64,000 nucleotides of DNA. Origin: Microbacterium sp. BR1 (lineage in GTDB: Bacteria; Actinomycetota; Actinomycetes; Actinomycetales; Microbacteriaceae). The translations under genes and the position numbers were made by a program. The stretch lies in contig NZ_NMUN01000010.1 in the NCBI RefSeq assembly GCF_002812725.1, positions 1 to 64,000 on the forward strand, written 5' to 3'. Shown here in pieces: positions 34,523 to 44,145 of this stretch; the first letter of the stretch is position 1; each line of letters begins with the position of its first letter. The notes below the pieces were generated by a model. It searched no databases. It had not been told where the DNA came from and saw nothing but the letters and a program-made list of their open reading frames with translations.

Positions 34523-34910
34523 GCGCGGCCGTGCACGCCGCGCACAGCCCGAAGATGTCGACGACGTGCGCCGCCTCGGTGAATCCGTTCTGCGCCGCCA
34601 TCCGGTGCGCCCACTCTTCGACGTCGCTCGCCTCGATCTCGACCGTCAGGCCGCAGGAACGGCAGATCAGGTGGTGGTGATGGCCCCTCGACTGGCAAGC
34701 CCGGTAGAGGCTCTCGCCCTCGGGGCTCTGCAGGCTGTCGGCATCCCCCTCGGCCGCAAGGTCCGCGAGCGCGCGGTAGACCGTCGCGAGGCCGATCCCC
34801 GTGCCCTCATCGCGGAGCAGCGCGTGGAGAGACTGCGCGCTGACGAAACCTCGCGATTCGTCGAGGGCGTCGCGCACGCGGTCGCGCTGCCAGGTGTTGC
34901 GCTTGGCCAT
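34497..34910 (-). CDS. zur: Fur-family regulator, zinc uptake regulator
   Basis: 137 residues. Winged helix (~10-60) with GTGIGLATVYRALADLA; HHHHLICRSCG gives regulatory His and structural Cys83/Cys86; C-terminal Cys123/Cys126 complete the structural zinc site. Location between znuB and the permease, plus the Zur box at znuA, favours Zur over Fur. Starts 9 nt after the znuB stop, so it represses its own operon. Confidence 0.9.
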   Translation of the reverse strand: MAKRNTWQRDRVRDALDESRGFVSAQSLHALLRDEGTGIGLATVYRALADLAAEGDADSLQSPEGESLYRACQSRGHHHHLICRSCGLTVEIEASDVEEWAHRMAAQNGFTEAAHVVDIFGLCAACTAARASERDAQ

Positions 34911-34919
34911 GCGAGAAGT

Positions 34920-35810
34920 CTAGGCGTGTACCGGCTTGGAGGTTCCCGAACGCGACGTTCGGGGAATCCGCTCGCGGCGGCGCCCGATCAAGCGGCAGAC
35001 CACGTAGATCACGAAAGAGATCGTCGTGATGTACGGGCTGACGGGAAGAGTCCCGGCGATCGCGAGCAGGATGCCTCCGACCGCCGAGACGAATCCGAAG
35101 GTCGCCGCCAGAACCGGAACCGCGACAGGGCCCGATGCCACGCGCATCGCGGCGGCGGCGGGCGTGACGAGGAGCGCCATCACGAGTAGTGCCCCGATGA
35201 TGTGCACGCTGACCGCGACGATCAGGCCGAGCAGCAGCATGAACAGCAGCGACACGGCGGTCGTCGGCACTCCGCGCGCGGCCGCCGACTGCGGATCGAG
35301 GGAGTCGAAGCGCAGCGGGCGCCAGATCAGCACGATCCCGGCGAGAACCACGAGGCTGATGCCGATGAGCCAGCCGAGCTGGCTCGACTGCACCGAGACG
35401 ATCTGGCCCGTCAGCAGGCTGAAACGATTCGCACTGCGACCGGTGTACAGCGAGAGGAACAGGATGCCCAGGCCCAGGCCGAACGGCATCAGCACCCCGA
35501 TGATCGAGTTGCGATCACGGGCGCGCGCCCCCAGCCAGCCGATCAATCCCGCGGCGGCGATCGACCCGACGATCGACCCCGTGACGACATCCGCCCCGAT
35601 GAGAAGGGCCGCCGCCGCGCCCGCGAAGGAGAGTTCACTGATGCCATGCACGGCGAACGCCATGTCGCGCTGCATGACGAAAACGCCGACGAGTCCCCCG
35701 ACCAGCCCGAGCACGGCGCCCGCGATGACCGAGTTCGACACCAGCGCGAGGATGTCGCCGTAGTCCGCGAGTCCCCCGAACATCGCGTCCCAGATGTCGG
35801 CCCAGTTCAC
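34920..35810 (-). CDS. znuB: Zinc ABC transporter permease
   Basis: 296 residues, about eight membrane helices of the ABC-3 (metal) permease family: VFVMQRDMAFAVHGISELSFAGAA, and IGALLVMALLVTPAAAA. Forms the channel with ZnuC. The ATG overlaps the znuC stop (ATGA). The C-terminal tail is basic. Confidence 0.92.
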   Translation of the reverse strand: MNWADIWDAMFGGLADYGDILALVSNSVIAGAVLGLVGGLVGVFVMQRDMAFAVHGISELSFAGAAAALLIGADVVTGSIVGSIAAAGLIGWLGARARDRNSIIGVLMPFGLGLGILFLSLYTGRSANRFSLLTGQIVSVQSSQLGWLIGISLVVLAGIVLIWRPLRFDSLDPQSAAARGVPTTAVSLLFMLLLGLIVAVSVHIIGALLVMALLVTPAAAAMRVASGPVAVPVLAATFGFVSAVGGILLAIAGTLPVSPYITTISFVIYVVCRLIGRRRERIPRTSRSGTSKPVHA

Positions 35811-36634
35811 GACGTCCCCCCGGGGTGCGGGTGGTCGGCGTGGTGGTGATGGGTCTCGTCGGCATCCGGGGCGCCGACGACCACGAGCCGGTCCCCCGCG
35901 CGCAGCACGTAGACCTCGGTTCCGTACAGGTCCGACAACACGCGCGAGTCGAGGACCTCTTCGGGGGTGCCGAGCATGAAGCGCCCGCCCGCCAGGTACA
36001 GGATGCGGTCGACGCGGCTGAGCACGGGGTTGATGTCGTGGGTCACGAACAGCACGGCGGCGCCGGTCTCGCGCCGATGCCGATCGATCAGCGCGGTCAC
36101 GGCCTGCTGATTGGCCAGATCGAGGCTCGTGAGGGGTTCGTCGCAGAGCAGCAGGCGCGGGTCGTCGGCGAGAGCCTGCCCCGCCCGCAGCCGCTGCTGT
36201 TCCCCGCCGGACAACTCCCCCACGGGCCGGTCGGCGAACGCCGTCGCGCCGACGGCTTCGATGAGTCGATCGACGCGTGCGCGGTCGGCCCGGCGAGGAA
36301 TCGGAAGACCGAAGCGATGTCCGTTGACTCCCAGGGTGACGAGGTCCCGTCCCCGCAGCGACGCGTCACGGTCCAACGGGCGCTGCTGGGGGATGTAGCC
36401 GATGCGCCGGTTTCCGCGCCGTTGCACCTTCTCACCCAGCGCCGTGATCGACCCGTCGCTCAGACGATCGAGGCCCAGGATCGCGCGCAGCAACGTGGTC
36501 TTGCCGGATCCGCTCGGCCCGAGCACGGCGATGAACTCCCCCGCCTGAACCGTCAGATCCAGTCCCGACCACAGCTCTCGATCTCCACGGCGAAGCGCCG
36601 CGTTCTCGATGTGGAGCGGAGGCTCGACACTCAC
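35807..36634 (-). CDS. znuC: Zinc ABC transporter ATPase with His-rich tail
   Basis: 275 residues. Walker A GPSGSGKTT at 39-47, signature LSGGEQQR, LLLCDEPLTSLD and switch His in FVTHD. The C-terminal tail reads DETHHHHADHPHPGG, an unusual His-rich extension for an ATPase that may bind zinc and adjust activity. GTG 36634 overlaps the znuA stop (GTGA); the frame upstream is the shadow of znuA. Confidence 0.9.
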   Translation of the reverse strand: MSVEPPLHIENAALRRGDRELWSGLDLTVQAGEFIAVLGPSGSGKTTLLRAILGLDRLSDGSITALGEKVQRRGNRRIGYIPQQRPLDRDASLRGRDLVTLGVNGHRFGLPIPRRADRARVDRLIEAVGATAFADRPVGELSGGEQQRLRAGQALADDPRLLLCDEPLTSLDLANQQAVTALIDRHRRETGAAVLFVTHDINPVLSRVDRILYLAGGRFMLGTPEEVLDSRVLSDLYGTEVYVLRAGDRLVVVGAPDADETHHHHADHPHPGGTS

Positions 36635-37644
36635 CCCGCGAGCGCGCCCGAGAGGGCTTCGATGTTCTGCTGCATCCACGAGATGTAAGTCTGGCCCTCC
36701 GGAAGCGTTTCCGAGAACTCCAGGACCGGAATCCCCTTCGCCGTGGCCGCGTCGATCACCTGGGTGGTCTCGGCCCCCCCGGTCTGCGCATTCGCGATCA
36801 GGATGCGCACCGAGCCCGATTCGATCAGGTTGAGTGACTCGAGCAAGGTCGCGGGCGGGACGTCCTGGCCCTCTTCGACGGCCTCGCTGAAGGCCTCGGG
36901 CGTGAGGTTGTCGAGGCCAGCGGCCGTCGTCAGGTACACCGGGACGGGCTCGGTGACGAAGACACCGGCTCCGGCATCGGATGCCTCGATCTGGGCGAGC
37001 GAAGCCTCCAACCCTTCGATCTGCGCGACGAAGTCGGCGGCGTTGGCCTCGAACGTCGCGCTGTTCCCGGGGTCGAGCTCGCTCAGCTCGCCGGCGATCG
37101 CCTCGGCGACGTGCTCGATCGTGTGCGGGTCGTACCAGACGTGTTCGTTGAAACCCTCGATGTGGTCGTGACCGGCATGCTCGTCGGCGGCATGATCGTC
37201 TTCGGCGTGGGCCGACTCTTCCGCGTGGTCGTGATCGTCGCCCTCGTCCGAGTGGCCTTCGTTTTCCGGCCAGTCGTGGGAATACTCCGCCGCGGTGATG
37301 ACGTGAGCTGACGACTTGCTCGCCTCGACGAGCGAGTCCACGAACGAGTCGTACCCCCCGCCGTTCTCGATGATCAGGTCGGCTCGCGAGACCGCGAGCT
37401 GGTCTTGGGCGGTCGCCTCGAACGAGTGCGGGTCCTGGCTCGCGGAGGTGATGATCGAGGTGACGTCGATGGCATCTCCCCCGATCTGTTCGGCGATCTG
37501 GCCGTAGACGTCCGTCGAAGCGACGACCTGCACCTTGCCGTCGCCCGATGGCTCGGTCGTACCCGTACCCGCGCAACCCGCGAGAGCGAGCGCAGCGACG
37601 GCGGAGAGAGCGATCATCGGCAGAAGACGGCGGTTCAGGTTCAC
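36631..37644 (-). CDS. znuA: Zinc-binding lipoprotein of the ABC importer
   Basis: 337 residues with lipobox LAGC at ~21-24. The cluster A-I fold has metal ligands around DPHSFEATAQDQ, HVWYDPHTIEHVAE and FVTEPVPVYL. A His/Asp/Glu-rich loop (~residues 128-165, HSDEGDDHDHAEE and similar) marks zinc rather than manganese specificity. Leaderless: TAGGCT at 37651-37656 is 6 nt before the GTG, with a Zur box just upstream. Confidence 0.93.
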   Translation of the reverse strand: MNLNRRLLPMIALSAVAALALAGCAGTGTTEPSGDGKVQVVASTDVYGQIAEQIGGDAIDVTSIITSASQDPHSFEATAQDQLAVSRADLIIENGGGYDSFVDSLVEASKSSAHVITAAEYSHDWPENEGHSDEGDDHDHAEESAHAEDDHAADEHAGHDHIEGFNEHVWYDPHTIEHVAEAIAGELSELDPGNSATFEANAADFVAQIEGLEASLAQIEASDAGAGVFVTEPVPVYLTTAAGLDNLTPEAFSEAVEEGQDVPPATLLESLNLIESGSVRILIANAQTGGAETTQVIDAATAKGIPVLEFSETLPEGQTYISWMQQNIEALSGALAG

Positions 37645-37663
37645 CCCGTCAGCCTATCCCTGA

Positions 37664-37678
37664 TGATTATCATTATCA
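37664..37678. promoter_or_regulatory. Zur box of the znu operon
   Basis: On the plus strand TGATTATCATTATCA (minus TGATAATGATAATCA), an imperfect palindrome matching actinobacterial Zur sites. It lies at about -20 to -34 relative to the predicted leaderless +1 at 37644 and abuts the -10 TAGGCT, so bound Zur would block RNA polymerase. Confidence 0.85.
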
Positions 37679-37746
37679 AATTCGATAGGCGTGATGTCAC
37701 CGATCTCTCGTCGCGCACCTCCGGCGGTCCGGGGAGCGCGGGGGAG

Positions 37747-39078
37747 TCAGTCGAGCAGCAGCGCGGGCTCTTCGAGAACCGAGGCGATGTCGGCGATGAA
37801 ACGTGAAACACCGTCGCCGTCGACGACGCGATGGTCGAACGATCCCGAGACCGTCGTCACCCAGCGCGGGCGGACCTCGCCGTCGACGACCCACGGCTTC
37901 TGACGGATCGCGCCGAGCGCGACGATGCCGACCTCACCGGGATTGATGATCGGAGTACCGGCATCGACGCCGAAGACGCCGATGTTGGTGATCGTGACCG
38001 TCCCGCCACGCTGATCCTCGGGAGTCGTCTTGCCCTCCCGCGCCGTCATGGTGAGCTTCTCGAGCGCACGCGCGAGCTCACGCGTGTTGAGCTCCTGCGC
38101 GTCCTTGATGTTCGGGACCAGCAGACCCCGCGGGGTCGCCGCCGCGATGCCGAGGTTGACGTAGTGGCGCACCCGAATCTGCGCACCCTCATCGGTGTCG
38201 ACCCATGCCGCATTGACCATGGGAGTGCGGCGCACCGCCCAGATCACCGCGCGCGCCATGATCAGCAACGGCGAGACCTTGACGTCGGCGAAGTCGGGCG
38301 AGGTCTTCAGGCGCTTGACGAGCTCCATGGTGCGGGACGCGTCCACATCGACCCACACGGATACATGCGGTGCGGTGTATGCGCTGCTCGTCATCGCCGT
38401 GGCCGTAGCCTTGCGGACGCCGCGGACGGGGATGGACTCCTCGCGCGAGCCCGTCGAACCGCTGGGGGCGGGCGAACTCGCGTCCGGGGTCGGCGCATCC
38501 GGAACCGGGATCGTCTCTTCGCGCACGGCACCCCAATCGGGGGTCTCGATATTGCGGAAGACGCTCGCCTGCGAGGCGTGGCGGACGACGTCCTCGCGCG
38601 TGACCTCGCCGGCATCACCCGTGGCGGCGACATCGCCGAGATTCACACCCAGGTCGCGGGCGAGCTTGCGGATCGGCGGCTTCGCCACGACGCCGACCGA
38701 TGCGGCGACCGGACGCTCGGCGGTCTTGCGACGGCGCGAGGTGACCGCCCCGCCGGTCCCGTACCCGACGAGCACGGCGCCGCCGGTTGCCTCGCCGACC
38801 TCGGTGGGGGCGGTGCTGGGCGGGGGAGCGTCGGCTCCCGCCTCACCGATGGTGATGATCGGGGCTCCCACGTTGACCGTTTCGCCCTCACTCGCGAGCA
38901 ACTCGCTCACGGTGCCCGCGAACGGCGAGGGGAGTTCGACGAGCGACTTGGCGGTCTCGATCTCGACGAGGACGTCGTTGACGCTCACCTCGTCGCCCGG
39001 CGCTACCCGCCACGTCACGATCTCGGCCTCGGTCAAACCCTCGCCGACATCGGGGAGGAGAAACGTCTGCGTGCTCAT
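37747..39078 (-). CDS. bkdB: Dihydrolipoamide acyltransferase (E2) of a branched-chain ketoacid dehydrogenase complex
   Basis: 443 residues. Lipoyl domain ~1-77 with Lys44 in [10 protein letters not shown]; subunit-binding domain ~132-168 ([18 protein letters not shown]); catalytic acyltransferase domain ~215-443 ending in SFDHRVVDG (His416, Asp420). Only one lipoyl domain, as in branched-chain complexes. Follows E1beta by 28 nt. No lipoamide dehydrogenase is nearby, so E3 must be shared. Confidence 0.9.
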   Translation of the reverse strand: MSTQTFLLPDVGEGLTEAEIVTWRVAPGDEVSVNDVLVEIETAKSLVELPSPFAGTVSELLASEGETVNVGAPIITIGEAGADAPPPSTAPTEVGEATGGAVLVGYGTGGAVTSRRRKTAERPVAASVGVVAKPPIRKLARDLGVNLGDVAATGDAGEVTREDVVRHASQASVFRNIETPDWGAVREETIPVPDAPTPDASSPAPSGSTGSREESIPVRGVRKATATAMTSSAYTAPHVSVWVDVDASRTMELVKRLKTSPDFADVKVSPLLIMARAVIWAVRRTPMVNAAWVDTDEGAQIRVRHYVNLGIAAATPRGLLVPNIKDAQELNTRELARALEKLTMTAREGKTTPEDQRGGTVTITNIGVFGVDAGTPIINPGEVGIVALGAIRQKPWVVDGEVRPRWVTTVSGSFDHRVVDGDGVSRFIADIASVLEEPALLLD

Positions 39079-39106
39079 GCGGGGTCCTTTCCGCGGGAAC
39101 CAGGGC

Positions 39107-40090
39107 TCAGTATGCCAGGGCCCGGTCGACGGCCTCGAGGACGCGGTCGGCGTCGGGGAGGTATGTGCCCTCGAGCTTCGCCGGGGGGAACGGCGCGTCG
39201 AAGCCCGACACGCGCAGAACCGGCGCCTCGAGGGAGTAGAAGGCGCGCTCGGTGACCGTCGCGGCGATCTCGCTGCCGAGGCTGGTGAAGCCCGGGGCCT
39301 CTTGCGCGTAGACCATGCGGCCGGTCGATCGCACCGAGTCGAGGATCGGGGCGTAGTCGACGGGCGACAGCGAGCGCAGGTCGATGACCTCGCAGCTGAC
39401 GCCCTCCGCCTCGGCGAGCACGGCGGCCTGCAGCAGGGTCGTGACCATGGCGCCGTGACCGACGAGTGTGACATCCGTGCCGCGGCGCACGAGGCGACTC
39501 TTGTGCAGACCGATCGGGGGAGAGCTCAGGTCGACCTCGCCCTTCTGCCAGTACTTGCTCTTCGGCTCGAGGAAGATCACCGGATCGTCGGAGAAGATCG
39601 CGTCCTGGATCATCCAGTACGCGTCGTTCGGTGTGGACGGGCTGACCACACGCAGGCCGGCGGTGTGCGTGAAGTACGCCTCGGGGCTCTCCTGGTGGTG
39701 CTCGATCGCGCCGATGTGTCCGCCATACGGAATGCGGATCACGACGGGCATGCTCAGCGCGCCCTGCATGCGGTTCGTGATCTTCGCGAGCTGCGAGGTG
39801 ATCTGATCGAAGGCCGGGTAGACGAACCCGTCGAACTGGATCTCGCACACCGGGCGGAATCCGCCCATCGCCAGACCGATGGCGGTGCCGACGATTCCCG
39901 ACTCGGCGAGCGGGGTGTCGATCACGCGGTTCGGGCCGAACTCGGCGTGCAGGCCCTCGGTGATGCGGAAGACACCCCCGAGCGGACCGATGTCCTCGCC
40001 CATCATGAGCACGCGGTCGCTACGTTCCATCGCCTTGCGCAGTCCCGCGTTGAGGGCCTTGCTGAGCGGCATGGTCTGGGGCGCGTTCAT
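39107..40090 (-). CDS. 2-oxoacid dehydrogenase E1 beta subunit
   Basis: 327 residues. Typical E1beta segments [49 protein letters not shown] and the C-terminal [13 protein letters not shown]. Binds TPP at the interface with E1alpha. The start overlaps the E1alpha stop (ATGA). Probably branched-chain ketoacids, supplying branched acyl-CoA for membrane lipids. Confidence 0.92.
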   Translation of the reverse strand: MNAPQTMPLSKALNAGLRKAMERSDRVLMMGEDIGPLGGVFRITEGLHAEFGPNRVIDTPLAESGIVGTAIGLAMGGFRPVCEIQFDGFVYPAFDQITSQLAKITNRMQGALSMPVVIRIPYGGHIGAIEHHQESPEAYFTHTAGLRVVSPSTPNDAYWMIQDAIFSDDPVIFLEPKSKYWQKGEVDLSSPPIGLHKSRLVRRGTDVTLVGHGAMVTTLLQAAVLAEAEGVSCEVIDLRSLSPVDYAPILDSVRSTGRMVYAQEAPGFTSLGSEIAATVTERAFYSLEAPVLRVSGFDAPFPPAKLEGTYLPDADRVLEAVDRALAY

Positions 40091-41217
40091 GCGTCACCCT
40101 CTTCGAACGAGGCCTCGTACTGCTTGACCCAGGCGAGTTGCTCCTCCATGAGGGGATGCGGCTCGGTGTATACGTGCTGGAACATGGACTCCACCGTCGG
40201 GAGCGGAAGGTTCGGAGTACGCAATCGGGTGTCCTCCGCGAGTGCGTGAGCCTGCTCGTCGACCTCGGCGAAGAAGACGTCGGATGCACCGCGGCCCTCG
40301 AGATATGCCCGCATGCGCATAATAGGATCGCGGCCCGCCCAGGTGGATTCTTCGTCGCCCGTGCGGTACTTCGTCGGATCGTCGCTGGTCGTGTGCGCAC
40401 CCATCCGGTAGGTCATCGCCTCGATGGCTCGCGGCCCCAGGCCCGCGCGCGCTTCATCGAGCGCAGCCCTCGTGACGGCGTAGCTGGCGAGCACGTCATT
40501 GCCATCGATCTGGATGCTCGGCATGCCGTACCCGCGCCCGCGATTGACGAGCGGCGTGCGGGACTGCGTGGCAACGGGCACCGAGATCGCCCACCGGTTG
40601 TTCTGCAAGAAGAAGACCTCGGGTGTCGCGTAACTCGCGGCGAAGACCATCGCCTCGTGCACATCGCCCTGGCTCGATGCCCCGTCGCCGTAGTAGACGA
40701 TCACGGCCTGGTCGCGTTCGGGATCACCCGAGCCGCTCAGCCCGTCCAGACCGAAGCCCATCGCCACACCCGTCGCGTGCAGCGTCTGCGAACCCAACAC
40801 CAGCGTGTAGATGTTCGTGTTGCCGTTGCGGGGATCCTTGGGGTTCCACCCGCCGTGCGAGTGGCCGCGCATGACGCTGATGATGTCGACCAGGTCGACG
40901 CCGCGGATCATGCAGACGGCGTGCTCGCGATACGAGGGGAACACGTGATCCTGCGCGCGCGTGGCGCGAGCGGACCCGACCTGTGCCGCCTCCTGACCGA
41001 AGCTCGGCGGCCAGAGCGCGAGCTGGCCCTGGCGCTGCAGGTTGGTCGCTTCACGATCGAACGCGCGGATGACCACCATGTCGCGGTAGAAGCCCTGCAG
41101 CTCTTCCTCGGTGAGGGCGTCGATCAGGGCGAGGTAGGGCTCTGCCGACTCGGTCGGGGCGAACGTTCCGTCTGCGGCGAGTACGCGCACGACGTCGGGT
41201 GCTTCGAGCGGATCCAC
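40087..41217 (-). CDS. 2-oxoacid dehydrogenase E1 alpha subunit
   Basis: 376 residues. TPP-binding motif GDGASSQGDVHEA to QNNRWAIS, phosphorylation-loop-like YRMGAHTTSDDPTKYR. Decarboxylates the 2-oxoacid and passes the acyl group to E2. First gene of the E1alpha-E1beta-E2 operon, 5 nt after hisC. Confidence 0.92.
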   Translation of the reverse strand: MDPLEAPDVVRVLAADGTFAPTESAEPYLALIDALTEEELQGFYRDMVVIRAFDREATNLQRQGQLALWPPSFGQEAAQVGSARATRAQDHVFPSYREHAVCMIRGVDLVDIISVMRGHSHGGWNPKDPRNGNTNIYTLVLGSQTLHATGVAMGFGLDGLSGSGDPERDQAVIVYYGDGASSQGDVHEAMVFAASYATPEVFFLQNNRWAISVPVATQSRTPLVNRGRGYGMPSIQIDGNDVLASYAVTRAALDEARAGLGPRAIEAMTYRMGAHTTSDDPTKYRTGDEESTWAGRDPIMRMRAYLEGRGASDVFFAEVDEQAHALAEDTRLRTPNLPLPTVESMFQHVYTEPHPLMEEQLAWVKQYEASFEEGDA

Positions 41218-41222
41218 CTGCC

Positions 41223-42335
41223 CTACGCTAACGTCCGCGCCGGATGGTCTTCCGGGAGGTTTTGGACAACGGATGCCGCGACGCGTAGGACCTTATCGAC
41301 AGATTCCTCTTCGCCGACCGAGATTCGCAGGCCCTCTCCCGCGAAGGGCCGCACGATCAGACCCGCCGTCTCGAAGGCCACGGCAGCATCCGCGGTCTCG
41401 GCGCCGGTCGCAAGCCAGACGAAGTTCCCCTGCGCCTCGGGCACGCGCCAGCCGAGACCCCGTAGGCCATCGAGAAGGCGATGGCGCCTCTCCACCAACT
41501 CGGCGACGCGCTCGCGCAGCACGGGTTCGGCCTCGAGGCTGGCGAGGGCCGCGGCCTCGGCCTGTGCGGTCACGGAGAGGGGGATGGCCGTGCTGCGCGC
41601 CGCGGACAGAACCGCAGCATCGCCGACCGCATAGCCGATACGCAATCCAGCGAGTCCATACGCCTTCGAGAAGGTGCGCAGCACGACGACCTGCGGGCGG
41701 TCGAGGTATCCGGTGGGGCCGAGACCGTTCACCGCGTCGGGATCGGTGACGAACTCCGCGTACGCCTCGTCGAGCAGAACCAGGAGGTCGCGGGGCAGTG
41801 CGGCGAGGAAGGCTTCGAACTCGTCGCGACGCACCGTGGGGCCGGTGGGGTTGTTCGGCGTACACACGATCACGACGCGGGTCCGCTCGGTGACGGCCGC
41901 GGCCATCGCGGCGAGATCGTGGCGTCCGTCCGCCGTGAGGGGCACCATCACGCTCGTTGCCCCCGCGACGGTCACGAGAGAGGGATAGGCCTCGAACGAC
42001 CGCCAGGCGTACAGCACCTCGTCACCGGGGCCGGCGGCCGCGGCGATGAGCTGCGCGAGGATCGCCACGCTGCCCGCGGCGGCATGCACCTGATCCACCT
42101 CGACCCCGAAGCGCGCGGCGAGCACCGAGCGCAGGCGACCGGCGGTGGCGTCCGGGTACCGGTTGATGCCGGATGCCGCGGCGACCGCCTCGAGGACGCC
42201 CGGGAGGGGGCCGAAGGGGTTTTCGTTGCTGGAGAGCTTGTGGGCCGAACCATCCGCCTGCTTGCCCTGTCGATACGCGGGCAGGGCCGCGATTTCGGGG
42301 CGGAGACGCACGGGAGCGGCGGGGGAGTCGGTCAC
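41223..42335 (-). CDS. hisC: Histidinol-phosphate/aromatic aminotransferase
   Basis: 370-residue PLP enzyme of fold type [14 protein letters not shown] at the N-terminus, [17 protein letters not shown], and the Schiff-base Lys in [15 protein letters not shown]. Free-standing copies in actinobacteria may serve phenylalanine/tyrosine synthesis (Pat) as well as histidine. The neighbouring ketoacid dehydrogenase does not decide between them. TAGACT lies 7 nt before the GTG start. Confidence 0.85.
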   Translation of the reverse strand: MTDSPAAPVRLRPEIAALPAYRQGKQADGSAHKLSSNENPFGPLPGVLEAVAAASGINRYPDATAGRLRSVLAARFGVEVDQVHAAAGSVAILAQLIAAAAGPGDEVLYAWRSFEAYPSLVTVAGATSVMVPLTADGRHDLAAMAAAVTERTRVVIVCTPNNPTGPTVRRDEFEAFLAALPRDLLVLLDEAYAEFVTDPDAVNGLGPTGYLDRPQVVVLRTFSKAYGLAGLRIGYAVGDAAVLSAARSTAIPLSVTAQAEAAALASLEAEPVLRERVAELVERRHRLLDGLRGLGWRVPEAQGNFVWLATGAETADAAVAFETAGLIVRPFAGEGLRISVGEEESVDKVLRVAASVVQNLPEDHPARTLA

Positions 42336-42400
42336 CCGACCGAGTCTACGAGGGCGGAGGGGGATGACTCACGGGCGTCCCGCGTGCGAGACTCGGCGTC

Positions 42401-42802
42401 ATGCGATTCATCGTCCGTGTCGTCGTCAACGCGTTCGCGATCTGGGTCGTGACGCTGATCCCCGCCCTCCAGGTGAGCGTCACGCCGTTCGCCCCGGGCG
42501 AGACCCTGCAACTCGTGCTGACGCTGCTGTTGGTCGCCGCGATCTTCGCGCTCGTGAACACGATCATCGGCACCGTGCTCAAGGTCCTCGCGTTCCCGCT
42601 CTACATCCTCACGCTCGGGCTGATCTCGCTCATCATCAACGGATTCCTGCTCTGGCTCACCGCCTGGGTGACGTCGTTCTTCGGGTTCGGTCTGACCGTC
42701 GGCGACTTCTGGTGGGGCGTCCTCGCGGCGCTGATCATCGCCATCATCAACGGCATCTTCGGCATCATCCTCCGCCCGCAGCGCCAGCGTCAGCGCGACT
42801 GA
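42401..42802 (+). CDS. Small membrane protein, phage holin family 4 superfamily (PF04020-like)
   Basis: 133 residues with four membrane helices. TIIGTVLKVLAFPLYILTLG and a late NGIFGIILRP motif are typical of this family, which is widespread in non-phage genomes; despite the name there is no phage context here. Function unknown. Its 3' end overlaps the convergent hydrolase gene by 13 nt. Confidence 0.8.
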   Translation: MRFIVRVVVNAFAIWVVTLIPALQVSVTPFAPGETLQLVLTLLLVAAIFALVNTIIGTVLKVLAFPLYILTLGLISLIINGFLLWLTAWVTSFFGFGLTVGDFWWGVLAALIIAIINGIFGIILRPQRQRQRD

Positions 42803-44145
42803 CGCTGCGCCGCGTACTCGGTCGCGCGCACGGATTCCGCGCGTCCCAGCCGGTCCCACAGTGGATCGACGCCCCGCACCCGCGGGTCTTGCGAGGTGTC
42901 GAGCAGGGTTCCGGTGTCGACGTAAGACGTGAGCGCGTGCGCCGGCATCGTGATGTCGTGCAGGCCGGGCAGCGGATCGGCGAGGCGCTCGACGACGAAC
43001 CCTCCCGGCGCCCCTCGTTCGGTCGTCGGCAGGGGACCGGCGAGCGCGGCGACGGGATCGTCCGTGTGGCGGATCGTGACCGCCGTGACGTCCGCGGAAA
43101 GCGGCCCGGTCGTCGGTGCGCCGAATGTCACCAGCGTCTCGATGTCGTACTCGGCCTCGCGGGCGAGCCTCTCGGCCACCATCGCCCCCTGCGAGTGCGC
43201 GACGGCATGCACCGGCTCGCCGGGCGCGACGCCGGCGTCGGCCAATGCGGCGCGGACGGCGGCGCTCGACGCGGCATCCTGCCCGTCGAAGAGCGCGAGG
43301 TTCGACCGCATGTCGAAGGGCTCCGTGCCCCCGAGAGCCGCGCTCTGGGTGCCCGTGACGTAGACGACCCACTCGCGAGCACCGCCAGGCATCGCGTAGC
43401 GCTCCACGCGGATGCGCGACCCGTCGGGTCCCGAGATGCGCTTCGCCGCGTCGGCGAAGCCCGAGACGGGTGCGACGTGCACGCGGCGCAGAGGAGTCAC
43501 GGCCACCTGGCCCCCTGATGCACGCGGCACGCGCGCGGGAACGGATGCCCCGGGCCCGCGTGCCGCGCCCTCTCGGACGGAACTCGCGCGCGTCGCGGCG
43601 AACTGGACGCCTGCGGCGAGCGCAAGCCCGAACGGCAGCGCCACGGCCCCGCCGGTCATGGCCGCACCCAGGCCGGCCTGCGCCCGCAATGCGGCCCCCT
43701 CCTCCCGAGCCGACAGTGCGCCGGACCGGACGAGCGTGTCGAAAACCGCGTCCGGGCGCGAGATGCCCCACAAGCGTGTTCCGAGCACGCTCGCCCGGGA
43801 CTCGAGGGCCGTGTGCTCGGCGCCCCCCGGTTGCGTGAGCTGCCACGCGGAGTGCACCTCGACGAGCTCGTACAGGTCAGCCGCTTGATCGAGCGCGGCG
43901 GACAGCCTCTCGCAGTCCTCGGCGAGCGCTTCTATCCGCCGCGCCTCGCGCTCCACGTCGTGCTGCACGTCGCGCGCCTGACGGAGCCCGGGCACCGAGG
44001 CGATGAATCCCGCGGCGGCGTCGAGCGGCGCGTCCATGCAGCGGAGCCGCGCTGCCACCGCTCGTCCGTCATCGGCCGCACCTCGCAGGCTGCCGGTATC
44101 GATCACCGCGGCCCCGCTCGAACGGATGACGAGATCATCCGCCAT
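42790..44145 (-). CDS. Alpha/beta hydrolase with N-terminal helical (LXG/WXG-like) domain
   Basis: 451 residues. The N-terminal ~110 are mostly helical with coiled-coil heptads (RDVQHDVEREARRIEALAED), like T7SS substrates. A Gly/Ala-rich hydrophobic segment (~150-180) follows. The C-terminal hydrolase domain has the elbow AHSQG (Ser318), a later Asp in RHTDDPVAAL, and a final His in MPAHALTSYVD, giving a plausible lipase-type triad. Its start overlaps the WXG100-like gene by 11 nt. Proposed role: secreted or membrane-targeted esterase/lipase; not established. ATG 44145 chosen over the start at 44154. Confidence 0.75.
   Translation of the reverse strand: MADDLVIRSSGAAVIDTGSLRGAADDGRAVAARLRCMDAPLDAAAGFIASVPGLRQARDVQHDVEREARRIEALAEDCERLSAALDQAADLYELVEVHSAWQLTQPGGAEHTALESRASVLGTRLWGISRPDAVFDTLVRSGALSAREEGAALRAQAGLGAAMTGGAVALPFGLALAAGVQFAATRASSVREGAARGPGASVPARVPRASGGQVAVTPLRRVHVAPVSGFADAAKRISGPDGSRIRVERYAMPGGAREWVVYVTGTQSAALGGTEPFDMRSNLALFDGQDAASSAAVRAALADAGVAPGEPVHAVAHSQGAMVAERLAREAEYDIETLVTFGAPTTGPLSADVTAVTIRHTDDPVAALAGPLPTTERGAPGGFVVERLADPLPGLHDITMPAHALTSYVDTGTLLDTSQDPRVRGVDPLWDRLGRAESVRATEYAAQRQSR

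Noticed and set aside
33437..34582. Plus-strand frame of 381 codons opposite the zinc permease
   Set aside because: Low-complexity Arg/Asp/Glu sequence; the minus strand encodes a clear DUF318 permease with the CECGNVP motif.
42401..42802. Holin-family gene as sign of a prophage
   Set aside because: This family is common as a chromosomal membrane protein; no lysin, capsid, terminase or integrase is present.
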